The notes: generated from the letters alone by a model not told the origin. DNA of 64,000 bases from Nitrospirota bacterium (GCA_015233365.1 JADFXU010000006.1:8869-72868), one strand, 5' to 3'; positions 51,768 to 60,489 are shown, numbered from the stretch's first letter. A program made the numbers and translations.

Positions 51768-53001
51768 CAGTATCTATTTTTTTATATATCTCTTCAAAAG
51801 CAGCCATGTTCGGTTTTATATTATGCACTTCGACCATGTGACCGGCAAGAGCTTCCTGGGTCTTCAGGCCATTACCGGTAATGCATATTACCGTCTTTTC
51901 GTTCCTGCCTATCTTTCCATTTTGGATGAGCTTTCTTGCTGAGGCCACAGTCACGCCACCGGCGGTTTCAGCAAAAATGCCTTCTGTCCTTGCAAGCAGT
52001 CTTATCCCATCTATAATCTCTTCGTCAGATACATCCTCTCCGTAGCCTCCGGTCTTATTAACGATATCGCTCGCATAATACCCATCGGCAGGGTTGCCTA
52101 TTGCAAGCGATTTAGCCAACGTATTCGGCCTGACAGGTTTAATTATATCACTTCCGTGTTTTATGGCATACGTTATGGGAGAACAGCCTGTTGCCTGGGC
52201 GGCAAATACTTTTGTCTCCAGGCTTTTTATCAGCCCGATTTCCCTGAACTCTTTGAACGCCTTCCACACTTTTGTCAGAAGGGAACCGCTGGCACAGGGC
52301 ACAACCACGTTGTCGGGAGCTTCCCATCCCAACTGCTCGATAATTTCGAATCCCAGCGTCTTCGATCCCTCTGCGTAGAATGGCCTAATGTTAATATTGA
52401 CGAAGGCCCATCGATATTTATTGGCGATCTCGCTGCAAAGCCTGTTGACCTCGTCATAATTGCCCTCCACAGCCACCAGGTTAGGTTCGTACACCAGCGA
52501 AGCGATTATCTTGCTTTGCTCCAGCGAGGCTGGAACAAACACGAAACGTTTAAAACCGGCCTTGGCGCCCTGTGCCGAAACCGAATGGGCCAGATTGCCG
52601 GTAGACGCGCATGCCACTGTATCAAACCCGAACTCTTTTGCCTTGGTAAGGGCAACAGCAACAACGCGGTCCTTGAAAGACAAAGTCGGATGCACCACGG
52701 TATCATCTTTAACATATAATTCCTTCACTCCGAGTGCAGCCGCCAGATTGTCGGCTTTTACAAGGGGGGTAAAGCCGGACTTGAGTCCCACAAGCGGCTC
52801 TCCGTCGATGGGAAGCATTTCTTTATAACGCCAGAGGTTTTCCTCCCGCCTTTCTATAATCCTGCGTTTCAATGCCTTTTTGATTTCTTTGTAGTCATAG
52901 ACTACTTCCAGGGGACCGAAGCAAAACTCACAGACGTATATCGGATCAACAGGATATTCCCTGTTGCATTCCCTGCATTTAAGTCCTCTAACATATCCCA
53001 T
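51760..53001 (-). CDS. thrC: Threonine synthase
   Basis: PLP enzyme converting O-phosphohomoserine to threonine. 413 residues: N-terminal zinc-ribbon-like segment (CRECNREYP...CEFCFGPL), PLP Lys in HPTLSFKDRVVAVAL, CASTGNLAHSVSAQGA phosphate loop and GNPADGYYA. ATG at 53001 has GGGAG at good spacing; the frame continues upstream to 53043. An independent -35/-10 pair lies at 53062-53090. Confidence 0.94.
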   Translation of the reverse strand: MGYVRGLKCRECNREYPVDPIYVCEFCFGPLEVVYDYKEIKKALKRRIIERREENLWRYKEMLPIDGEPLVGLKSGFTPLVKADNLAAALGVKELYVKDDTVVHPTLSFKDRVVAVALTKAKEFGFDTVACASTGNLAHSVSAQGAKAGFKRFVFVPASLEQSKIIASLVYEPNLVAVEGNYDEVNRLCSEIANKYRWAFVNINIRPFYAEGSKTLGFEIIEQLGWEAPDNVVVPCASGSLLTKVWKAFKEFREIGLIKSLETKVFAAQATGCSPITYAIKHGSDIIKPVRPNTLAKSLAIGNPADGYYASDIVNKTGGYGEDVSDEEIIDGIRLLARTEGIFAETAGGVTVASARKLIQNGKIGRNEKTVICITGNGLKTQEALAGHMVEVHNIKPNMAAFEEIYKKIDTGQ

Positions 53002-53061
53002 AAGAATCTCCCTGTTAATTCCTGCGAATAAAAAGCTGCACAACTATCGCCGGAAAATATT

Positions 53062-53090
53062 ATTTTACTTCAAAATACACATAAAATCAA
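53062..53090 (-). promoter_or_regulatory. Possible internal promoter before thrC
   Basis: Leftwards: -35 TTGATT (53090-53085), 17-base spacer, -10 TAAAAT (53067-53062), about 60 bases before thrC, in the 140-base gap after the JAMM gene. Confidence 0.45.
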
Positions 53091-53141
53091 AGCAGTACGC
53101 ACCACTTCGGCTGATCGGTTTACCGCATTTTTCCATTAGTA

Positions 53142-53561
53142 TCACGCTGCTCTATCACTAAGCACTATGTTCATTTTGATCTCTTCAACCGTGCCGTTAA
53201 TTATAAAAAATGCCCTTGCCTGAGGCTCTTCGCCGACAAGACTCACAATAATGTGTGCTGCATCATCGTAAAAAGCGAGTGCAACGTCCCTTGTTGACGG
53301 GTAAGCTGCGGAATCGGGATGGGAATGAAACAGTGCGACCATCGAGAGTCCCTCATTACGCAGTGACTTCATGGTCTGGAACTGCTGTTTCGGATCCATC
53401 AGGAAGCTTACGGGTGAAGCTTCGACATTGCGCATTTTCCAGATACCGGAAACCGAATTGCCCCTGCCGCCAAGGATTCCGCACACCTCATTCGGATAAC
53501 CTTCCCTGCAATAGGCGATCATATCGTCAAAAATGTGGCCGGGAATAGTTATGTCCTGCAA
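53142..53561 (-). CDS. JAMM/Mov34 (M67) metalloprotease
   Basis: Zinc protease of the family that trims or deconjugates ubiquitin-like sulfur carriers (Mec, HcyD). Counting from a TTG at 53561 (with ACGAGG upstream) it has about 139 residues: Glu25 in NEVCGILGG and the HSHPDSAAYPSTRD motif (His79, His81, Asp92), a complete JAMM site. Its start overlaps the moeB 3' end. The frame is open further to 53621, but that part lies inside moeB and is not JAMM-like. Confidence 0.87.
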   Translation of the reverse strand: MQDITIPGHIFDDMIAYCREGYPNEVCGILGGRGNSVSGIWKMRNVEASPVSFLMDPKQQFQTMKSLRNEGLSMVALFHSHPDSAAYPSTRDVALAFYDDAAHIIVSLVGEEPQARAFFIINGTVEEIKMNIVLSDRAA

Positions 53562-54364
53562 TATCCGGCCTCGTAATCCTGCAGTTCGGTAATAGCGGGA
53601 TCTTCCCCGCATACCGCGCATTTTTTATTCCTGGGGACAGTAACCCGCCTGAAAGTTGCTTTAAGGGCATCGTATATCAGAAGCGCGTTTTTCAGCACCT
53701 CTCCCTTCCCCAGAACCAGCTTGATAACCTCGACAGCCTGCAGGGAGCCGATCACGCCGGGAATGGCACCAATTACCCCCAGGTCGCGGCACGAGGGAGC
53801 ATGTTCCGGCGGCGGCATTTCTTCAAACAGGCACCGGTAGCAGTGGCCCTCTCCCGGCAGAATGGTAGTTAACTGGCCCTCGAACTTGAGAATTGCGCCG
53901 CTGACCAGCGGCTTTTTCACCATGACGCAGGCATCGTTAACCAGGTAGCGCGTCGGAAAATTATCGCTGCAATCCACAACAATATCATAATCCCTGATGA
54001 TATCTCTGATCGTATCCCTCGAAAGCCTTTCCGCAATGCCGACGACCTTCACATCCGGGTTCAATGCTTCAAAAGTCGCTTTTGCAGATTCAACTTTGAG
54101 CACACCAAGCGTTTTTGTGCTGTGAGCTATCTGCCGTTGCAGGTTGCTGATTTCGACCCTGTCATTATCAATGATTCCGATAGTCCCGATACCCGCTGCA
54201 GCAAGATAATAACCGACAGGGCTTCCGAGCCCGCCTGCGCCGACGACAAATACTTTTGCATCGAGTAATTTTTTTTGTCCTGTTGCCCCGACTTCGGGCA
54301 GCAGAATATGGCGGCTGTACCGCTGTAATTGATCCTCGGTAAATTCCGGGTTGCGCTGTGTCAC
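53549..54364 (-). CDS. moeB: MoeB/ThiF-type E1-like adenylyltransferase
   Basis: Adenylates the C-terminal glycine of a ThiS/MoaD-like carrier. 271 residues: VVGAGGLGSPV (41-50), the Arg-finger helix NLQRQIAH, zinc Cys pairs (Cys175/178 in HCYRC and KKCAVCGED near the end), and APSCRDLGVIG with Cys192. No rhodanese domain. The carrier and JAMM protease are encoded downstream in the same operon, so this is likely the carrier-specific E1 rather than the molybdopterin one. Confidence 0.92.
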   Translation of the reverse strand: MTQRNPEFTEDQLQRYSRHILLPEVGATGQKKLLDAKVFVVGAGGLGSPVGYYLAAAGIGTIGIIDNDRVEISNLQRQIAHSTKTLGVLKVESAKATFEALNPDVKVVGIAERLSRDTIRDIIRDYDIVVDCSDNFPTRYLVNDACVMVKKPLVSGAILKFEGQLTTILPGEGHCYRCLFEEMPPPEHAPSCRDLGVIGAIPGVIGSLQAVEVIKLVLGKGEVLKNALLIYDALKATFRRVTVPRNKKCAVCGEDPAITELQDYEAGYCRT

Positions 54365-54431
54365 GGTGATTAACCCCTCCTTACAAGATTATAGAATGTT
54401 TCCTCGTATTTGAAAGTGCGTTGTTCAAGCT

Positions 54432-54743
54432 TCAGGTTAGAGAAAGATATAGACCGAGGTGCCCGTCTTCATTAAAGTCGAAATGCAACGATTCCCTGGT
54501 AAGCACTGATGCCGAACATGACAATTCAGCCAGCGTCTCCATTACCCCTTCAAGGGTCCTGTCTGTCACATGATAAATCTCAAGGATATCTACGATTTCA
54601 TCCGGATCACAAGTGAAATAGCTCTCCAGCAAGACCCTTCCGCTGAACGCCCGGCCGGTTCCGTCCGCCGCCCTGTTTTTTGCATTCTTAATCTGGTATT
54701 TCAATCGTCCCAGACAAAGCCCGCATATACTCGATGTTTCCAT
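54432..54743 (-). CDS. CxxC hypothetical protein heading the sulfur/amino-acid operon
   Basis: 103 residues from ATG 54743 (METSSICGLCLGRLKYQIKNAKN start; CxxC at 7-10), then an acidic half with FTCDPDEIVDILEIYHVTDRTLEGVMETLAEL. No family recognised; the CxxC could bind metal or sulfur. It ends 67 bases before moeB. A sigma-54-type promoter lies about 50 bases upstream, opposite the divergent sigma-54 activator. Confidence 0.7.
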   Translation of the reverse strand: METSSICGLCLGRLKYQIKNAKNRAADGTGRAFSGRVLLESYFTCDPDEIVDILEIYHVTDRTLEGVMETLAELSCSASVLTRESLHFDFNEDGHLGLYLSLT

Positions 54744-54793
54744 ATACCTGCACACTCCCCTGCTAAGATAGTACTGCCATCTGTCTAATATAA

Positions 54794-54809
54794 AGCAATA
54801 GTTATGCCA
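54794..54809 (-). promoter_or_regulatory. Sigma-54 (-24/-12) promoter of the sulfur/amino-acid operon
   Basis: Leftwards: TGGCATAACTATTGCT. It matches TGGCAC-N5-TTGCT with one mismatch (T for C) and has the exact 12-base GG-to-GC spacing. Start expected near 54783, giving a 40-base leader to the CxxC gene. The sigma-54 activator gene starts 88 bases away, pointing the other way. Confidence 0.65.
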
Positions 54810-54896
54810 GACATAAACCTACTGAAATAAAAGGAAAGAGATATATCCAATAATTATAATTGAATAATAATTAATCATGGTGTATATTATTTATAC

Positions 54897-56249
54897 ATGA
54901 AAAGAAAAACCGAAGTGTTTTTGTTTACCGGGGATGCGGCGTTGCGCGAAGAACTCTCGGCTATCCTCCCGGAGGAATATACAATAACCGCATATTCAGC
55001 CGGGCTGCGCGGCACATTTGTCTTCTTCGATATCGACACGGTAAAGACCGGACTTATTAAAGAGCTGGGCCAGGCCAACATAATTATTGCCGTGACAAAG
55101 TTGAAGCGGACCGGGCCTGTGATGGAGGCGGTGACCTTCGGCGCATACGAAATAATCCATCGTCCGCTGCAGAGGGAGACCGTGCTCCAGTTGCTTCGGG
55201 ACCTCCGTGACCTCGGGGAAGAACTTAAACATTCCATACCTATTAAAAAACTGCCGCCTGCGCCGACTTGTGCAATAGTGGGAAGCTCACCGATTATTAT
55301 GGAAGTTTGCAAGAAACTGGCACGGTTGTCCCAGGCAGAGGTCCCGGTCCTGGTCACCGGCGAGACAGGTACGGGGAAAGAGCTCATTGCTGAATCCATT
55401 GCACAGCTTTCCGCACGCTTCGGGAAACCCTTTGTTGTCGTTAACTGCGCCGCTGTTCCCGAAGCGCTCCTCGAATCCGAACTTTTCGGCTTTGAAAAAG
55501 GCTCATTTACAGGCGCACTTTCGGGAAAGGCGGGAATGCTGAGAATAGCTGATGAAGGCACGGTCTTTTTTGATGAAATTGCCGAGTTGCCGCTTTCTTT
55601 ACAGGGCAAACTGCTCCGCTTTCTGCAGACCCAAACGTTTTATCCAATCGGCAGTCTCAGGGAAGTGCAGGTGAATGTGCGGGTGATTTCTGCAACCAAC
55701 AGGGACCTCGAGTCAATGGTGAAAGAGGGCACCTTCAGAGAGGACTTGCTTCACCGGGTACGTGTGGCAACAATACATATCCCGCCGCTGCGCGAACGCA
55801 GGAAAGATATCCTTCCACTCCTGAACTTTTTTGTCGACCGCTACAGGCATACCGGGCCAAGGCCCATTAAGGGAGTCACAAAGGCATTTCTGAGAAAACT
55901 GCACGCCTATCAATGGCCCGGCAATATACGTGAGCTTGAAAATACCGTACGTTCCGCCATTGCCCTGAGCAAGACGTATTTCCTTACTACGCACGAGATC
56001 AGGGAACTCGGAGTCAATCAGCAGGCACTACATAAAAATGGAACAGCCGCGGAAACACTCGGCTCGGTGATAGTCCCGATTTTAAGGCAGGCAATCGAAC
56101 GCAATGATACGGATATTTATGAAAAGATACATCGTGAAGTGGACAAACCGATTTTCGATTATGTTTTATCGCGCACCCGTGAGAACCAATCAGAGGCCGC
56201 GCGCATCCTCGGCATAAACCGCCTGACCCTCAGAAAAAAGCTCAAGTAA
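54897..56249 (+). CDS. Sigma-54-dependent transcriptional activator with degenerate receiver
   Basis: 450 residues. N-terminal receiver-like domain (1-105) lacks the usual acidic pair (FLFTGD in its place) and has Arg for the conserved Lys (IIHRPLQ), so phosphorylation is doubtful. AAA+ domain: GETGTGKE Walker A, FEKGSFTGAL (the GAFTGA loop, as GSFTGA) and Walker B TVFFDEIAELP, then Arg fingers in LRERRKDI. Fis-type HTH at the end (NQSEAARILGINRLTLRKKL). No kinase is adjacent. The ATG follows a TATTAT box by six bases without a Shine-Dalgarno. Confidence 0.93.
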   Translation: MKRKTEVFLFTGDAALREELSAILPEEYTITAYSAGLRGTFVFFDIDTVKTGLIKELGQANIIIAVTKLKRTGPVMEAVTFGAYEIIHRPLQRETVLQLLRDLRDLGEELKHSIPIKKLPPAPTCAIVGSSPIIMEVCKKLARLSQAEVPVLVTGETGTGKELIAESIAQLSARFGKPFVVVNCAAVPEALLESELFGFEKGSFTGALSGKAGMLRIADEGTVFFDEIAELPLSLQGKLLRFLQTQTFYPIGSLREVQVNVRVISATNRDLESMVKEGTFREDLLHRVRVATIHIPPLRERRKDILPLLNFFVDRYRHTGPRPIKGVTKAFLRKLHAYQWPGNIRELENTVRSAIALSKTYFLTTHEIRELGVNQQALHKNGTAAETLGSVIVPILRQAIERNDTDIYEKIHREVDKPIFDYVLSRTRENQSEAARILGINRLTLRKKLK

Positions 56250-56508
56250 CGGGCATCTGTGCCGGATTTGCATCGCGGGCTTGTGATGCCTGCAGATGGC
56301 CCTTTTTGAGCCTGCCCGGCAAGGATGTATCAGACAGGATCTCTATCAGTTTCAAAAGTGTCGGGAAAAAGGTCTCTATATCTTTTAATCCTGCAGCGTA
56401 TTTTTCAAATACCTCGACACGGCCTATTACATCAGGCGCGTATAAAGGTTGGATCGGACATTCATTTTTTTCCTTGTATGGTGTATGAATAATACCAATC
56501 GGTTCCAT
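56242..56508 (-). pseudogene. Truncated TsaA/TrmO-like fragment
   Basis: The first 45 residues are clear TsaA/TrmO (PIGIIHTPYKEKNECPIQPLYAPDVIGRVEVFEKYAAGLKDIETF with breaks), the SAM-binding start of the tRNA m6t6A methyltransferase. The rest is short and only faintly like the expected RxPRRPNPIG block (ARDANPAQMP), and the protein stops at about 88 residues against 130 or more. Its 3' end overlaps the convergent activator gene by eight bases. Probably decayed by internal deletion. Confidence 0.65.
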
Positions 56509-56576
56509 TATCTTTTTTACTCCATAGGGCACCGCCTGTTTGTTTGGCTAAGCCTCAATTTCCTGTCGCGACGCTT

Positions 56577-56783
56577 TTACTTGCCGATCATGACGCTGCT
56601 GGCTTTTATAAGAGCAGTAACCGCATCACCCTTTTTCAGCTTGAGGTCATTGACGGCATCCACCGTGATCGTGGATGTGATAACATTGCCGCCTCCGATG
56701 TCTATTTTTACTTTAGCCATAACTTTACCTTTCGCAACCTCAGTAACCTTGCCCTTGATCTGATTTCTAGTACTTAGTTTCAT
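56577..56783 (-). CDS. mop: Molbindin (Mop-type molybdate-binding protein)
   Basis: 68 residues, one TOBE/Mop domain: STRNQIKGKVTEVAKGKVMAKVKIDIGGGNVITSTITVDAVNDLKLKKGDAVTALIKASSVMI, split here by ordinary reading. Hexameric molbindins store or buffer molybdate/tungstate in the cytoplasm. AAGGAGG precedes the ATG. Long leader of about 140 bases from an extended -10 box overlapping a palindrome. Confidence 0.93.
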   Translation of the reverse strand: MKLSTRNQIKGKVTEVAKGKVMAKVKIDIGGGNVITSTITVDAVNDLKLKKGDAVTALIKASSVMIGK

Positions 56784-56930
56784 TTTGCGTCCTCCTTAAT
56801 CAGCAATTATAGATTTGTAAGCCTTTTCCCAAGAACTTCTCCATATCTTCACGAAAAGCACGGAATGATATGATCGATTTTGATCACCCATTCATGCGGT
56901 CCTACTTCTTACTCCTTACAGCTACAATTG

Positions 56931-56945
56931 TAGCACCTATGTGGA
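56931..56945 (-). promoter_or_regulatory. Extended -10 of mop within a perfect 14-bp palindrome
   Basis: Leftwards TGC TACAAT (56945-56937). The -10 lies in GCTACAATTGTAGC (56931-56944), a perfect palindrome that could be a repressor site. The gap 56784-57134 has no gene: it holds the mop leader, this site and the 67-bp palindromic element. Confidence 0.4.
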
Positions 56946-57019
56946 AAGGAAAAAAGGATCGACCAAAAATCACCGGCACTATTGAATTTCCTTACCTAAG
57001 ACCGACAAATAGTTGTGGT

Positions 57020-57086
57020 AATTACGGGGACACAATATTTAATTCTTAACAGGGAAAGGGAAGATAAGTAATGTGTCCCCGGAATT
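57020..57086. repeat. 67-bp palindromic element, copy B
   Basis: AATTACGGGGACACA ... TGTGTCCCCGGAATT; differs from copy A (7077-7143) at one visible base (A for C at position five). It is 48 bases beyond the end of the zeta-like toxin locus on its 3' side, the same orientation and placement as copy A relative to the BrnT locus. Confidence 0.8.
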
Positions 57087-57134
57087 CCCGTCAGGGCTGT
57101 TGCATTCGGGCGTGGGGAGAACTAATAATCACGC

Positions 57135-57308
57135 TTATTTGCTCTTTTCCTTCCAGGGAAATTTCTTGACAACTTGTCCCCCTTCATACACTACTAAAGG
57201 AGTGTCCGTCTGTTCCGCAATAGTTCTTGCCTTTTTAGCAGCTCGCCGCAAAGCAACCTCAGCCCCTGCCAGGTCTTTGTCTCGAATCTGTTTTTTTTCT
57301 GTATTCAT
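57135..57308 (-). CDS. Small antitoxin-like partner of the zeta-like kinase
   Basis: 57 residues, starting at an ATG that overlaps the kinase stop (ATGA) with AAGGAG upstream. Sequence: KDLAGAEVALRRAAKKARTI and TDTPLVVYEGGQVVKKF, a helix followed by a short beta hairpin. This type is frequently seen next to COG4185/zeta-like ATPases, so an antitoxin or accessory role is likely. Confidence 0.7.
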   Translation of the reverse strand: MNTEKKQIRDKDLAGAEVALRRAAKKARTIAEQTDTPLVVYEGGQVVKKFPWKEKSK

Positions 57309-57829
57309 AACTTTTCTCCTTTATCTATCAATCCGGGTGTCATGCCTGAATTATCAAAAAGAATCCATGCATCAACCAAATGTTTATAAAGAGATTGAAA
57401 GTTCTTCCATCCCTTTTCATATCGGCGTCTGATAATTTTTTCAGGGATATTATGACCTCCCTGCTCTACACGGTATTTTACCCGTTCAACTGCAATCTTC
57501 ACATCCGGAAGATAGAGGAATACTAATTTTATATTGTAGCCTATCCGCTGCCATTCTGGAATCATTACGGCATAAGTTTTGCCGCTCGGGGTTGTCTCAA
57601 AAGCAAAATTGTCGCCCTGAAGAACATGCCTTTTTATTTCTTCGATCATAAGCCTGCCTGCGTGAAAAGAGGCCTGCTCAGGAAGAAACGGAGAGATGCC
57701 TGCTGCAATTAGATCCGCATTAACAAAGACAGGACAACCTCCCTCCTTAGGCAGAAATTCGCGAGCAAAGGTCGTCTTGCCTGCACCGTTAGGGCCTGCA
57801 ATAATGACAACTTTTCTGTTCTTAGGCAT
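57305..57829 (-). CDS. Zeta-toxin-like P-loop kinase (COG4185)
   Basis: 174 residues: Walker A IIAGPNGAGKTTFAREFLP, FVNADLIAAGISPF, GDNFAFETTPSGKTYAVMI and a C-terminal basic helix pair (ERVKYRVEQGGHNIPEKIIRRRYEKGWKNF). Related zeta toxins phosphorylate UDP-N-acetylglucosamine and block murein synthesis; COG4185 proteins are less well studied. It lies in a small cassette between mop and hom with short ORFs on both sides. Confidence 0.85.
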   Translation of the reverse strand: MPKNRKVVIIAGPNGAGKTTFAREFLPKEGGCPVFVNADLIAAGISPFLPEQASFHAGRLMIEEIKRHVLQGDNFAFETTPSGKTYAVMIPEWQRIGYNIKLVFLYLPDVKIAVERVKYRVEQGGHNIPEKIIRRRYEKGWKNFQSLYKHLVDAWILFDNSGMTPGLIDKGEKL

Positions 57830-57857
57830 GCATTTGTTTTATTTCAATCATACATCC

Positions 57858-57980
57858 TTACAAACTTTGCCACGCCTCATCCTCTTCCGGCCTCAGCCAG
57901 TCTTTTCTGAGAGACGATTCGCTGGCAATGGCAGTATCAGCTCCATGTTCCGGATCTGCATCGTTTTCGATAGTTATCAA
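57858..57980 (-). CDS. Short antitoxin-C-terminus-like ORF
   Basis: 40 residues from a TTG one base after the hom stop, with AAGGAG five bases upstream. The ending LRKDWLRPEEDEAWQ is typical of small type II antitoxins (the part that wraps the toxin). The missing N-terminal DNA-binding half suggests a remnant, or a minimal antitoxin for the kinase that starts 28 bases further on. Its translation would be coupled to hom. Confidence 0.5.
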   Translation of the reverse strand: MITIENDADPEHGADTAIASESSLRKDWLRPEEDEAWQSL

Positions 57981-57981
57981 T

Positions 57982-59301
57982 TCACTCCTTGCTGTCTTCG
58001 ACTCTGATGAACAGTGTTTTTTCCGAAACAACCGGCAGGGCGTCTATTTCCCTTAAGGCACTGAGAACATCTTTTTCCCTGGACCGGTGCGCAAGCACGA
58101 CGACCGGAACAGAACCCCCTATGCTCCTGCCTTTCTGGATAACCGAAGCGATGCTGATATTGTAGTTGCCGAGAATGCCGGATATCCTGGACAGAACGCC
58201 CGGTTCATCGAACGCGGAAAATCTGAAATAATACATGCTCTCTACATCGTCCATTTTTTTGATCTTCTTTGCCGCTGCACCCGGTTTCACAAAGCCGGGT
58301 ATGCCGGGAATTCGCCTGGTGCTGCCACACATGACATTCCGCCCGATATCAATAATATCGGCGACAACGGCGCTTCCTGTCGGCATATCGCCGGCGCCCC
58401 TCCCGTAATAAAGCGTGGCGCCGACCGCGTCACCCTGGACATAAACTGCATTGAAAACGCCGTCGACCTTGGAAATCAAATATTCATTCGGCACCATGGT
58501 GGGATGCACCCTCATTTCGATGCCTTCATTGGTCGCTTTCGTGATTGCCAGGAGCTTCACCTTATAGCCCAACTCGGCGGCAAAGGCTATGTCCTGGGCC
58601 GTTATTCTTGTAATGCCCTCTTTATAAACCTCGTTATACGACAGGGGAATGCCGTATGCCAGAGAGGCCAGGATGGTGAGTTTATGGGCGGAATCGATCC
58701 CTTCGATATCAAAGGCAGGATCAGCCTCGGCATACCCGAGCCGCTGAGCCTCTTTCAGCGCCTCCGAAAATTCAACCTTCTCGTCGGACATTTTTGTAAA
58801 TATGTAATTGGACGTGCCGTTAATAATGCCGTAGACGGCGATAATTCTGTTCGCTATCAGCCCCTCTCTCAGCACTTTGATGATAGGGATACCTCCGGCA
58901 ACGGACGCCTCAAACCCTATTTCAACACCCGCGCGCTCAGCTTCTGCAAACAGTTCGTTTCCCTCCGTAGCGAGCAGCGCCTTATTTGCTGTGACAACGT
59001 GCTTCCCGTTCCTGATCGCCCGGATCATGAATTCTTTCGCTGGATGAATACCCCCCATAAGCTCGATGACTATATCAATGTCCGGGTCATCAATCACTGC
59101 GGCTGGATCGGTCGTAAGCATGCCTGCCGGAAGTTTGACCCCCCTGTCTCTCGTCACGTCGAGGTCCGCGATCCTTTTAAGTTCAACCGCAAAACCTGTC
59201 CGCTCTCTGATCACGTCGGCACTTGTGATCAGTATATGAGCAGTTCCGGATCCTACAGTGCCGAACCCTATGATACCGACCGAGACGCTATTCTTTTTCA
59301 T
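57982..59301 (-). CDS. hom: Homoserine dehydrogenase
   Basis: Reduces aspartate semialdehyde to homoserine. 439 residues: [16 protein letters not shown] (NAD(P) loop), [57 protein letters not shown], and a C-terminal ACT domain ([24 protein letters not shown]). The start overlaps alaC's stop (ATGA). Confidence 0.97.
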   Translation of the reverse strand: MKKNSVSVGIIGFGTVGSGTAHILITSADVIRERTGFAVELKRIADLDVTRDRGVKLPAGMLTTDPAAVIDDPDIDIVIELMGGIHPAKEFMIRAIRNGKHVVTANKALLATEGNELFAEAERAGVEIGFEASVAGGIPIIKVLREGLIANRIIAVYGIINGTSNYIFTKMSDEKVEFSEALKEAQRLGYAEADPAFDIEGIDSAHKLTILASLAYGIPLSYNEVYKEGITRITAQDIAFAAELGYKVKLLAITKATNEGIEMRVHPTMVPNEYLISKVDGVFNAVYVQGDAVGATLYYGRGAGDMPTGSAVVADIIDIGRNVMCGSTRRIPGIPGFVKPGAAAKKIKKMDDVESMYYFRFSAFDEPGVLSRISGILGNYNISIASVIQKGRSIGGSVPVVVLAHRSREKDVLSALREIDALPVVSEKTLFIRVEDSKE

Positions 59302-60473
59302 CGACCGAGGACCTTTCTTATCCCGGCTACGGCCTGCCGTATCCTGTGTTCGTTTTCGACAAGCGCGAACCTGACATATTCGTCGCCGCCTTCGCCGAAG
59401 CCGATACCCGGCGAGACGGCAACCTTAGCGTCCGTTATCAGGTATTTGCAGAATTCGAGAGACCCCATTTTTTTGAACTGCTCCGGAATCTCCGCCCAAA
59501 CGAACATGGTTGCCTTTGGCGACTCGATTTTCCATCCGGCGTTATTCAATCCCTTTATCAGGACATTCCTGCGGGACTGGTAGGTCTTCCGTATCTCCTC
59601 AACGCAGTCCTGCTGCCCCCGCAGCGCAACAATACTCGCAATCTGTATAGGCTGAAACATCCCGTAATCGAGATAGCTCTTGATTTTTATCAACGCACCG
59701 ACTATCTCCCTGTTGCCGCAGCAGAAACCCACTCTCCATCCTGCCATGGAATAACTCTTGGTAAGTGAAAAGAACTCAACCGCCACGTCCTTTGCGCCGG
59801 GGACCTGAAGAATACTGGGCGCCTTGTAATCATCAAAGGTAAGGTCCGCATAGGCAAAATCCTGGAGTACCATAACGTTGTTGTCCCTGGCAAAATCTAC
59901 GATCTTTGTAAAAAAATCGAGACCTTCGACAACAGTGGTCGTGGGGTTGTGAGGAAAATTGAGAATGAGCATCTTTGGCCGCGGCCATGTTTTCTTAAGG
60001 GCTTTGTCCAGCTCATCAAAGAAATCTATACGCGGACCTATGGGAACACTGATGACCTCACCGCCGGCAATTATTATCCCGTAAGGGTGAATCGGGTAAG
60101 CCGGGGTTGGAGTCATTACCACGTCTCCCGGCTGAATAGAGGCAAGAGTAAGGTGCGAGAGCCCTTCTTTCGAGCCTATGCTTACAACGGCTTCGGATTC
60201 GGGATCGATATCGACATCAAACCTTCTTTTGTACCATTCGGAAATCGCCATCCTGAGCTGTGTTATGCCTTTTGAAGCGGAATACCGGTGGTTTTTGGGA
60301 TTATGAGCGGCTTCGCAGAGCTTTTCGACTATATGCTTCGGGGTCGGCAGATCAGGGTTGCCCATGCCGAGATCGATAATATCTTCACCCTTTCTCCGGT
60401 AATCCATTTTCAATGCATTAACGATAGAAAATACATAGGGCGGCAGTCTCTTGATTCGGTTAAACTCAAACAC
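59298..60473 (-). CDS. alaC: AlaC-like class I/II aminotransferase
   Basis: 391 residues, fold-type I PLP enzyme: [53 protein letters not shown] and PLP Lys in [16 protein letters not shown]. It matches the alanine:pyruvate/glutamate transaminase group (AlaC/YfdZ) that often sits before hom. AGGAGG precedes a GTG start. LL-diaminopimelate or methionine-related transamination cannot be excluded. Confidence 0.9.
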   Translation of the reverse strand: MFEFNRIKRLPPYVFSIVNALKMDYRRKGEDIIDLGMGNPDLPTPKHIVEKLCEAAHNPKNHRYSASKGITQLRMAISEWYKRRFDVDIDPESEAVVSIGSKEGLSHLTLASIQPGDVVMTPTPAYPIHPYGIIIAGGEVISVPIGPRIDFFDELDKALKKTWPRPKMLILNFPHNPTTTVVEGLDFFTKIVDFARDNNVMVLQDFAYADLTFDDYKAPSILQVPGAKDVAVEFFSLTKSYSMAGWRVGFCCGNREIVGALIKIKSYLDYGMFQPIQIASIVALRGQQDCVEEIRKTYQSRRNVLIKGLNNAGWKIESPKATMFVWAEIPEQFKKMGSLEFCKYLITDAKVAVSPGIGFGEGGDEYVRFALVENEHRIRQAVAGIRKVLGR

Positions 60474-60489
60474 GAAAAACCTCCTATTT

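Noticed and set aside
56784-56936. Molybdenum-cofactor riboswitch in the long mop leader
   Set aside because: Length is suitable, but I could not see the conserved stem arrangement; a 31-codon frame in it also has no proper ribosome-binding site.
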